NCBI GenBank assembly: GCA_030672225.1
Contig: DAOVGW010000010.1
Coordinates: 1-5,287, forward strand
Source of the DNA: Dehalococcoidales bacterium
GTDB lineage: Bacteria > Chloroflexota > Dehalococcoidia > Dehalococcoidales > ARS1013
Direction of reading: 5' to 3'
Length of the DNA: 5,287 bases
Shown: one piece after another, positions 1 to 5,117 of the stretch
How the letters are laid out: each line of letters begins with the position of its first letter
Position numbering within the stretch: position 1 is the first letter of the stretch
Notes under the pieces: generated by a model
Database searches by the model: none
Told to the model about the DNA's origin: nothing
Seen by the model: only the letters and a program-made list of their open reading frames with translations
Program-made: the position numbers and the translations under genes

Positions 1-662
1 CTGATAAGACCAGGATTGATGAGCAACTATCGGCTGATACTCAGTTAGCAATGAAGGTATCAAGTCTGGGTCGGGCAGCCCGGAGCCGAGCCGGCATCAA
101 GGTGCGTCAGCCACTGGCTCATGTTGTGGTTAGTGTAGCTGGTAGCGAAGAACAGAAAAGTTTAGAGCGATTAAAGCCTCAGATTCTGGAAGAACTTAAT
201 GTAAAAGAGTTAAGAATTGCCTCCCAAAAGGAAGTTATGGAACTTGATCAGCAGACTTATGCAACCAAGAGGCGAAAGTCAAGACTCAGTGCGAAAAGAC
301 CAGTCGTGGTTCATACCGAGGGTGTTTATTCAGTAGCTATCCCGACTGATATTCCTCCAGAACTGTTGGCTGAGGGGCTGGCCCGGGAGATTGTACATCG
401 CCTCCAGACCATGCGCCGCCAGGCTGGATTTGATATTGCCGACCATATTACTGCCTATTACCAGGGAGATGATTACGTCAGACAAGTGATGCAAGACGAA
501 GACCTTGCCGATTACATTAAGCGGGAAACACTATCCCGGGAGCTTGTTGATAAAGTCCCTGGTGAAGGTGTATTCACTGAAAGTTATAAACTGGCCGGTC
601 ATGATATTTTACTGGGGGTAGCCAAACTAGCTACGGGATTGTCCAGTGACAGCAAGCCATAG
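1..662 (+). CDS. ileS: Isoleucyl-tRNA synthetase, C-terminal part (5' end outside window)
   Basis: This is the last ~219 codons of IleRS, which charges tRNA-Ile with isoleucine in the cytoplasm. The frame is open from base 3 with no stop before TAG at 660-662, so the ATG at 51 is internal and not the start. The visible part begins in the tRNA/anticodon-binding region. The hallmark is LGRAARSRAGIKVRQPL, about 19 residues into the visible frame, which matches the LGRxARxxAxIKxRQPL block of IleRS. A second block, EGLAREIVHRLQTMRR followed by AGFDIADHI, is the conserved end domain of the longer eukaryote-like IleRS class (DUF5915 type). There is no cysteine in the visible region, so the C-terminal Cys4 zinc site of E. 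coli-type IleRS is absent. The catalytic HIGH/KMSKS and editing domains lie upstream and cannot be judged. The gene converges on trpB, with a hairpin between them. Confidence 0.95.
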   Translation, partial: DKTRIDEQLSADTQLAMKVSSLGRAARSRAGIKVRQPLAHVVVSVAGSEEQKSLERLKPQILEELNVKELRIASQKEVMELDQQTYATKRRKSRLSAKRPVVVHTEGVYSVAIPTDIPPELLAEGLAREIVHRLQTMRRQAGFDIADHITAYYQGDDYVRQVMQDEDLADYIKRETLSRELVDKVPGEGVFTESYKLAGHDILLGVAKLATGLSSDSKP

Positions 663-692
663 CACCAGCTCCTCTATTTCCTTTCAGCAAGA

Positions 693-720
693 AAGGGGCC
701 AGGTATAGCCCCAGCCCCTT
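693..720. terminator. Probable bidirectional terminator between ileS and trpB
   Basis: AAGGGGC (693-699) is the exact inverted complement of GCCCCTT (714-720), giving a 7 bp GC-rich stem with a 14 nt loop. An alternative 5 bp pairing of 695-699 with GCCCC (708-712) gives a tighter loop. It starts 31 nt after the ileS stop and ends 21 nt before the trpB stop, which is ideal for two convergent genes. The flanks are T-rich but interrupted on both strands (ATCTTGCAGTTTATTCTT on +, TTCTTGCTG on -), so it is not a perfect intrinsic terminator. Confidence 0.55.
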
Positions 721-740
721 ATCTTGCAGTTTATTCTTAT

Positions 741-2105
741 TTATGCCGTAGGTACCTCAGGCAGAGAAGCCAGTGCCTCCTTTACCTTTTCCTCAGGGTA
801 CTCATAGTCCGCTAGTCTTCCCGAGAGGTACTCGTCATAGGCAGCCATATCAAAGTGCCCGTGTCCGCTATGGGCTAGAAGAATAGTCTTTGACTCACCA
901 GATTCCTTGCACTTAAGGGCTTCGTCGATGACTACCTTGATGGCATGATTTGGCTCCGGGGCGCTGACGATACCCTCGGTGCGGGCAAAGGTTACCCCGG
1001 CTTCAAAGGTAGCCAGTTGGTGCTCAGCCCTGGCTTCAACAAGACCCAGTCTATGAAGGTGGCAGATGATAGGTGCCATTCCGTGGTAGCGCAGTCCCCC
1101 AGCGTGAATTGGGGATGGAATAAAGGTATGCCCCAGGGTATACATCTTGATTATAGGGGCGAGTCCAGCTACATCCCCATAGTCCCAGGCATAAGGTCCC
1201 TTGGTCATGGTAGGGCAGCTTGTCGGCTCGACATTGATGATGCGCAAATCAGGCTTGGTGCCATCAATTTTATCTTTTACGAAAGGCAAGTATAACCCGG
1301 CGAAGTTTGAGCCACCACCGACGCAGCCGACGATGATATCGGGGTAGGCATCTGCCTTCTCCATCATTAGCTTTCTAGCCTCCAGACCGTTTATCGTTTG
1401 ATGTAACAGGACATGGTTAACCACGCTGCCTATAGAATAGTGGGTATCATCACGGGCGAAGGCATCCTCTAAGGCTTCGCTGATAGCGATGCCCAGGCTG
1501 CCAGTAGAGTCAGGGTCTTCAGCCAAGATGCGGCGTCCCACCTCAGTATCAGGACTGGGGCTGGGGACACACTTGGCCCCCCAGGTCTCCATCAGGATGC
1601 GGCGGTAGGGCTTCTGGTTGTAGCTAATCCTGACCATGTAGACTTTTAGCTCAAGGCCGAAGAACATACAGCCCATGGACAGGGCACTCCCCCACTGTCC
1701 AGCACCGGTCTCGGTAGTCATGCGTTTAATGCCCTCTTTCTTATTATAGTAAGCCTGAGCTACCGCGGTGTTGGGCTTGTGGCTTCCTGCCTGACTCGCC
1801 CCTTCATATTTATAGAAAATCTTGGCTGGGGTATCAAGGAACTTTTCCAGTCGATGCGCCCGATGCAAAATTGTCGGTCTCCAGGTGCGGTATATTTCCT
1901 GCACCTCCTCCGGAATTTCAATCCAGCGCTCTTTGCTAAACTCTTGCTCGTTTAGAGCCTCAGCGAATAGGGGAGGTGGCAAGCGCGTTGGCTCCTTGGT
2001 GCCGGGATGAAGCAATGGTGGCAGTGGCTCCGGCAAATCGGCTTGAATGTTATACCACGAAGTTGGCATCTCTTTTTCATCAAGGATAAACTTTGTTCTT
2101 TCCAT
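741..2105 (-). CDS. trpB: Tryptophan synthase beta chain, TrpB2 type
   Basis: This is a PLP-dependent fold-type II enzyme, expected to condense indole with L-serine (or an activated serine) to form L-tryptophan. The 454 aa length fits the TrpB2 branch, which is longer than TrpB1 (~400 aa) because of an N-terminal extension. The motifs run in order. GSHKPNTA has K110 as the predicted Schiff-base lysine. TETGAGQWG (131-139) has E132 as the catalytic acid/base; the W where TrpB1 has H is typical of TrpB2. GGGSN (263-267) binds the PLP phosphate. Further blocks are VEPTSCP (292-298), SAPEPNHA (381-388) and HSGHGHFD (412-419), where S413 should contact the pyridine nitrogen. ATG at 2103-2105 has AAGGAGG just upstream. 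No trpA or other trp gene is visible, so it may act alone, for example in indole salvage. TrpB2 proteins often do not partner TrpA as TrpB1 does; that is family knowledge, not shown here. No frame damage is seen. Confidence 0.95.
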   Translation of the reverse strand: MERTKFILDEKEMPTSWYNIQADLPEPLPPLLHPGTKEPTRLPPPLFAEALNEQEFSKERWIEIPEEVQEIYRTWRPTILHRAHRLEKFLDTPAKIFYKYEGASQAGSHKPNTAVAQAYYNKKEGIKRMTTETGAGQWGSALSMGCMFFGLELKVYMVRISYNQKPYRRILMETWGAKCVPSPSPDTEVGRRILAEDPDSTGSLGIAISEALEDAFARDDTHYSIGSVVNHVLLHQTINGLEARKLMMEKADAYPDIIVGCVGGGSNFAGLYLPFVKDKIDGTKPDLRIINVEPTSCPTMTKGPYAWDYGDVAGLAPIIKMYTLGHTFIPSPIHAGGLRYHGMAPIICHLHRLGLVEARAEHQLATFEAGVTFARTEGIVSAPEPNHAIKVVIDEALKCKESGESKTILLAHSGHGHFDMAAYDEYLSGRLADYEYPEEKVKEALASLPEVPTA

Positions 2106-2109
2106 CTTT

Positions 2110-2116
2110 CCTCCTT
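2110..2116 (-). promoter_or_regulatory. Ribosome binding site of trpB
   Basis: The - strand reads AAGGAGG, a full Shine-Dalgarno match, followed by AAAG and the ATG. The spacer is short (4 nt after the final G), but this match fixes the ATG at 2105 as the start. Confidence 0.8.
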
Positions 2117-2126
2117 CTATTTTTTA

Positions 2127-2150
2127 GTTAGAGCTGCTGCATTCTCTAAC
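2127..2150 (-). promoter_or_regulatory. Inverted repeat / stem-loop just upstream of the trpB RBS
   Basis: GTTAGAG (2127-2133) and CTCTAAC (2144-2150) form a perfect 7 bp inverted repeat with a 10 nt loop. On the trpB transcript the stem ends 10 nt before the SD and is followed by TAAAAAAT, so the tail is A-rich rather than U-rich and it is not an intrinsic terminator for trpB. It could be an operator for a dimeric repressor or an RNA hairpin that affects translation. On the + strand no T-run follows either. Confidence 0.4.
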
Positions 2151-2156
2151 CTATCT

Positions 2157-2174
2157 TGGCCCTATATGGGGCCA
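2157..2174 (-). promoter_or_regulatory. GC-rich stem-loop in the trpB leader
   Basis: TGGCCC (2157-2162) and GGGCCA (2169-2174) pair over 6 bp with a 6 nt loop. The hairpin lies inside the predicted untranslated leader of trpB, about 15 nt after the likely transcription start, and precedes the 2127-2150 hairpin. No U-run follows, so it is not a stand-alone terminator. Its function is unknown. Confidence 0.35.
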
Positions 2175-2195
2175 CTGCCATGGTATAGTAGACAT

Positions 2196-2224
2196 ATTAT
2201 TACCTGATAATAATTCTTTGTCAA
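2196..2224 (-). promoter_or_regulatory. Predicted sigma-70-type promoter for trpB
   Basis: Read on the - strand, TTGACA (2224 down to 2219) is a perfect -35 box. After a 17 nt spacer comes AATAAT (2201 down to 2196), a 5/6 match to the -10 consensus. Transcription would start near 2189, leaving a leader of about 84 nt that holds the two hairpins. This is the best promoter match in the window and points to strong basal expression of trpB. Confidence 0.65.
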
Positions 2225-2255
2225 GATTGCAAAAGACACCACGGCCCCTAAATTG

Positions 2256-2264
2256 TGATATACT
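2256..2264 (+). promoter_or_regulatory. Predicted extended -10 promoter for the flavoprotein-greA pair
   Basis: TGATATACT contains the extended -10 element TGN followed by TATACT (5/6 to TATAAT). The bases 17 nt upstream (ACACCA) are a poor -35, which fits extended -10 promoters that rely less on that box. The start would be near 2271, giving a leader of about 37 nt before the TTG. It is back to back with the trpB promoter, about 32 nt from its -35. Confidence 0.5.
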
Positions 2265-2295
2265 TTTAGAGGAATAACTATAGCGGTGCCTAGGT

Positions 2296-2310
2296 GGAGG
2301 ATCGGAATTG
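2296..2310 (+). promoter_or_regulatory. Ribosome binding site and TTG start of the flavoprotein gene
   Basis: GGAGG (2296-2300) lies 7 nt before TTG (2308-2310). The next in-frame candidate, GTG at 2317, would cut into the dinucleotide-binding beta strand (VLVIGGG) and has no better SD. The TTG is therefore the most likely start. Confidence 0.8.
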
Positions 2311-3489
2311 CACGATGTGTTAGTTATAGGTGGCGGACCAGCCGGGAGTCAAGTAGCCTACAGGCTGGCTGGGCAGGGGTATGATGTAGTGGTACTGGGG
2401 AAGAAGGAGAAGCCAGGGAGACAAGTCTGCTGCACCGGCATTATCAGCCAGGCGTGCGCTAGCTCTTTTGCCATTAATAAAAGTACTGTCCTGGGGTGGG
2501 TAAGGAGTGCTCGGATTTTTTCACCCTCAGGTAAGCTAATCAGGCTGTGGCGACGGGAGAATCAGGCTTGTATAGTAAACCGCTCAGCATTTGATGTGTC
2601 TATGGCCAGCCGGGCTCAGAGTAAGGGAGCACAGTATATGCCGGATAGCCCGGCAAGAGATATAACGGTCAAGGATGATAGGGTAGTAGTTGAGGTAGCC
2701 CATGATGGAGGAGGGCTTAAGCTTGAGGCAAGAGCCGCAGTTATTGCCACTGGCTTTGGCACAAGACTGGTTGAGGGGTTAGGGAAGTTGGGTGATTTCG
2801 TTATCGGAGCCCAGACTGAGGTAGAGACAAGAGGTCTAGATGAGGTGGAGGTCTATTTGGGACAGGAGATAGCTCCTGGCTTTTTTGCCTGGCTGGTGCC
2901 GACCTCACCACCTATGGCTCTGGTGGGACTCTTGTCACGCCGCAGCCCGGAATTTTATCTAAGAAAGCTAATATCCTCCCTCCAAGCCCAAGGGAAAGTA
3001 GCCTCAGATGAAGGGAGTCCCAGTTATCGCGGGATTCCGCTTAAGCCACTGGCCAGAACCTATGGCAAGCGGTTGCTGGTAGTAGGAGATGCCGCCGGGC
3101 AGGTAAAACCAACCACCGGCGGTGGTATCTATTATGGACTGGTGTGCGCTGACATAGCAGCTCGTAATCTAGGACGGGCACTGGAGAAGGATAACCTTTC
3201 GGCGAAGAGTCTGGCTAACTATGAACGAGAATGGAAGAGGAAACTAGGGCGGGAGCTTAGGATATGCTACTGGGGCCGGAAGCTTTATGAGCACCTGAAC
3301 GACCGACAAATCGACCGGATATTTGACATAATAAAAACCAATGGCATTGATGACGCTTTACTTAAAGCAGACGACCTGTCCTTTGACTGGCATGGTAAGG
3401 CGATATTGAGATTGGTCGGGCAAAAGGTATTGACTAGAGCCCTGGCGACAATGAAAATCCCTTTCCAAATTGGTACCCAGTTTTCATAG
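2308..3489 (+). CDS. FAD-dependent oxidoreductase, geranylgeranyl reductase family
   Basis: This 393 aa flavoprotein belongs to the family that includes geranylgeranyl reductases, which saturate isoprenoid double bonds in lipids, quinone tails or chlorophyll side chains, and related hydroxylase-fold enzymes. The N-terminus is a Rossmann FAD site, VLVIGGGPAG (4-13), with the first strand starting almost at the start codon. VCCTG (40-44) sits where family members have a Cys-containing loop. IATGF (146-150) is the second nucleotide-contact segment. GFFAWLVP (191-198) matches the family YxWxFP-like substrate motif. VVGDAAG (258-264) followed by PTTGGGIYYG (268-277) is the C-terminal FAD-binding block, with D261 contacting the ribityl chain. 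The tail (about 280-393) is helical and basic. There are no signal peptide or membrane helices, so it is cytosolic or peripheral. The length is normal for the family and the frame is intact. The substrate cannot be told from sequence. greA follows after 15 nt, so the two are probably co-transcribed. Confidence 0.88.
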   Translation: MHDVLVIGGGPAGSQVAYRLAGQGYDVVVLGKKEKPGRQVCCTGIISQACASSFAINKSTVLGWVRSARIFSPSGKLIRLWRRENQACIVNRSAFDVSMASRAQSKGAQYMPDSPARDITVKDDRVVVEVAHDGGGLKLEARAAVIATGFGTRLVEGLGKLGDFVIGAQTEVETRGLDEVEVYLGQEIAPGFFAWLVPTSPPMALVGLLSRRSPEFYLRKLISSLQAQGKVASDEGSPSYRGIPLKPLARTYGKRLLVVGDAAGQVKPTTGGGIYYGLVCADIAARNLGRALEKDNLSAKSLANYEREWKRKLGRELRICYWGRKLYEHLNDRQIDRIFDIIKTNGIDDALLKADDLSFDWHGKAILRLVGQKVLTRALATMKIPFQIGTQFS

Positions 3490-3495
3490 GGGGTG
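3488..3495 (+). promoter_or_regulatory. Ribosome binding site of greA
   Basis: AGGGGGTG overlaps the end of the upstream stop codon and lies 9 nt before GTG (3505-3507). The alternative ATG at 3526 has only a GAAGGTGG-like stretch about 17 nt away, which is too far, so the GTG start is preferred. Confidence 0.6.
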
Positions 3496-3504
3496 TTTTA
3501 GAAG

Positions 3505-4332
3505 GTGGATAGTGCTAACCAGAACATGAACTTGGGTGAAGCAGCTGGCTGTTTCCTTAGTAGCCTCCCAGCCGATGAAAGAGAAATAAGCCGGCAGGTA
3601 GTTCATCGATTTGTTCGTTGGTTTGGCTGGAAACGACCTCTGATGAGACTCACCGCTCCTGAGATAGCTAACTATGCCGGGCGGGTATCATCATCCGATG
3701 CTGACCATGTAAAAAAACTTGACCTAGTACGAGACTTTCTAGCCCATGCCAAGAAGGCAGGATGGACCAAGAGCAATCTGGCTATTCACCTTAAGGCCAA
3801 GAAGGGGAAAGGCAAAGCAACATCTCGGTCAAGGCAGGCCTCACTAGAGACCATTTCTCTAACTCAGCATGGATACGATGAAATGAAGAAAGAGCTGGTG
3901 GCTCTTAAAAGCAAGCGACCTCAGATTATTGATGAAATACATAGAGCAGCCGCAGATAAGGACTTCCGAGAAAATGCCCCTCTGGCTGCCGCTAGAGAAG
4001 ACCTTAGCTACCTTGAGGGGCGGATTAAGAAACTAGAAGAAATGCTAAAGTCAGCAGTTCTTATCAGTGACCAACCAAAGGTTACCCCCAAGGCAGGTAT
4101 CGGTGATGGTATTGTCTTCCTTGACCTTGCTTCTGGCGAGGAGCTGCGCTATACCATAGTCAGTCCTAGGGAAGTAGACCCAGCAAAAGGCAAGATTTCC
4201 AGTGCCTCACCAATAGGCAAAGCCATTATTGGGCGGGCTCAGGGGGATATCATAGAAATAAAAGTGCCTGCGGGCAGGCTGCGCTATCAAATTAAACAGG
4301 TCGGTGCCGGTAGACTTAATAGCACAAAATAG
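3505..4332 (+). CDS. greA: GreA-type transcription elongation factor with an extra N-terminal helical domain
   Basis: GreA rescues backtracked RNA polymerase by entering the secondary channel and stimulating transcript cleavage. Residues about 116-190 form the coiled coil. Its tip, KDFRENAPLAAARE (152-165), aligns with the GDLKENAEYHAARE tip of E. coli GreA and keeps both acidic residues (D153 and E156, equal to D41 and E44), so cleavage activity is expected. Residues about 196-267 are the FKBP-like C-terminal domain, including ISSASPIGKAIIGR (231-244). The protein is 275 aa against ~158 in E. coli. The extra ~110 residues comprise a helical segment (about 9-95) with the look of a SAM-like, phage-integrase N-terminal (core-binding) domain, then a Lys/Arg-rich linker (98-110). 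I recall similar architecture in Dehalococcoidia, but this cannot be checked here. It probably shares a transcript with the flavoprotein gene 15 nt upstream. Confidence 0.92.
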   Translation: MDSANQNMNLGEAAGCFLSSLPADEREISRQVVHRFVRWFGWKRPLMRLTAPEIANYAGRVSSSDADHVKKLDLVRDFLAHAKKAGWTKSNLAIHLKAKKGKGKATSRSRQASLETISLTQHGYDEMKKELVALKSKRPQIIDEIHRAAADKDFRENAPLAAAREDLSYLEGRIKKLEEMLKSAVLISDQPKVTPKAGIGDGIVFLDLASGEELRYTIVSPREVDPAKGKISSASPIGKAIIGRAQGDIIEIKVPAGRLRYQIKQVGAGRLNSTK

Positions 4333-4345
4333 GAGGTATACTCAG

Positions 4346-4399
4346 GTGACAAAGACTTCTACTGGCCACCTAGTAGCAAACCGCAGCTATTGCCATTGA
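4346..4399 (+). CDS. Possible 17-residue ORF with a perfect Shine-Dalgarno
   Basis: A full SD, AGGAGGT (4331-4337), overlaps the greA stop and is followed 8 nt later by GTG (4346-4348). The frame reads MTKTSTGHLVANRSYCH and stops at TGA (4397-4399). I recognise no family. It could be a tiny translated peptide, a leader peptide for the downstream regulator, or the start of a lost third operon gene whose SD survives. The strong SD is the only real evidence; codon statistics on 17 codons are uninformative. Confidence 0.22.
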   Translation: MTKTSTGHLVANRSYCH

Positions 4400-4424
4400 A
4401 GTTAGCCCGTTTGTATGTTAGACT
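4396..4424 (+). promoter_or_regulatory. Weak promoter candidate for the LuxR-type gene, possibly leaderless
   Basis: TTGAAG (4396-4401, 4/6 to the -35 consensus), a 17 nt spacer and TAGACT (4419-4424, 4/6 to the -10 consensus) would place transcription start at or very near 4431, the A of the ATG. This fits the absence of a Shine-Dalgarno before that ATG. The match is modest and could be chance in AT-rich spacer DNA. Confidence 0.3.
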
Positions 4425-4430
4425 TAATTT

Positions 4431-5117
4431 ATGAGCCAAGAAAAAATAAAAACTTGGCTATTTAGCCAGCAGTCCCTATGGCGGCAAGGCATACGACAAG
4501 CCTTCTTAAGCACAGAGGACATAGAGGTTATCGGGGAGGCCGAGGTCACCGATAAGATGTCCTTAACTATTGAGATTATGCCTCCTGATGTAGCCATTGT
4601 TGATACCGATAACGCCCCGGATAGCAGCCTAAGTTTGGCTAATAGAATAAAACAGGTTACACCCAGCACCGGCGTTATTGTACTCACTTCAAATCCTGAT
4701 GACGCCCAACTCTTCAAGGCCCTCAAAGCCCAGGCTTCAGCCTACCTACGCAAAGACATCAGCGGTGATGAGCTGTGTGATATGGTAAAACGTGTCGCCC
4801 ATGGTGAGCACCCGATAAATGAAAGCCTCAACAAACGACCCAAAGTGGCAGAACAAATTCTCCATCAGTTTAATGTACTCTCCCGGAAGCAAGAAGTTGA
4901 AACCCTAATCTCACCTCTCACCGCACGAGAGACGGAAATAATCAACTATATGGCTCAGGGCTACGCCAATAAGCAGATAGCGGCCAAACTCAACATCAGT
5001 GAACAAACCATCAAGAACCATGTCACCTCAATTTTGAGCAAGCTGGGTGCCAACGCCCGTACCGAAGCAGTAGTAATAGCTATAAAGAGAGGGCTGGTCT
5101 CAATCAAAGAAGAATAA
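4431..5117 (+). CDS. NarL/LuxR-family response regulator with degenerate receiver
   Basis: This 228 aa cytosolic transcription factor has the NarL layout: receiver (about 5-122), linker (123-158) and LuxR/GerE helix-turn-helix (161-223). In the receiver the phosphoacceptor is retained as D58 (VAIVD), with T86 (IVLTS) and K108 (YLRKD) also in place. The acidic pair that binds Mg2+, normally DD after the first strand, is replaced by S12-Q13 (WLFSQQS), and the usual MPG after the phospho-Asp is gone. Phosphorylation may therefore be weak or absent. The DNA-binding domain is complete: LTARETEII (163-171), the GYANKQIAAKL helix (177-187), and the recognition helix ISEQTIKNHV (189-198). ATG at 4431 is fixed by an in-frame TAA at 4425-4427, but no SD is visible. 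No histidine kinase gene is in view. Its targets are unknown. Confidence 0.9.
   Translation: MSQEKIKTWLFSQQSLWRQGIRQAFLSTEDIEVIGEAEVTDKMSLTIEIMPPDVAIVDTDNAPDSSLSLANRIKQVTPSTGVIVLTSNPDDAQLFKALKAQASAYLRKDISGDELCDMVKRVAHGEHPINESLNKRPKVAEQILHQFNVLSRKQEVETLISPLTARETEIINYMAQGYANKQIAAKLNISEQTIKNHVTSILSKLGANARTEAVVIAIKRGLVSIKEE

Noticed and set aside
945..1295. Open frame of 116 codons on the + strand opposite trpB
   Set aside because: It lies entirely within the well-supported trpB on the other strand, has no SD, and its translation shows no recognisable motif.
2147..2181. trp-type attenuator leader peptide on the - strand
   Set aside because: The frame MAVAPYRAKIG contains no tryptophan and has no good SD, and neither hairpin is followed by a U-run, so classical attenuation is not supported.
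2007..2207. + strand frame across the trpB start and leader
   Set aside because: It covers the trpB 5' end and its promoter on the opposite strand, has no SD, and its W/F-rich product resembles no protein family.
4344..4371. AGGTG/CACCT inverted repeat after greA as a terminator
   Set aside because: The stem is only 5 bp with an 18 nt loop and no T-run follows; likely chance.
4424..4726. Open frame of 100 codons on the - strand opposite the LuxR-type gene
   Set aside because: It overlaps the receiver-coding region of a clear gene; its hydrophobic translation is an antisense shadow and it lacks an RBS.
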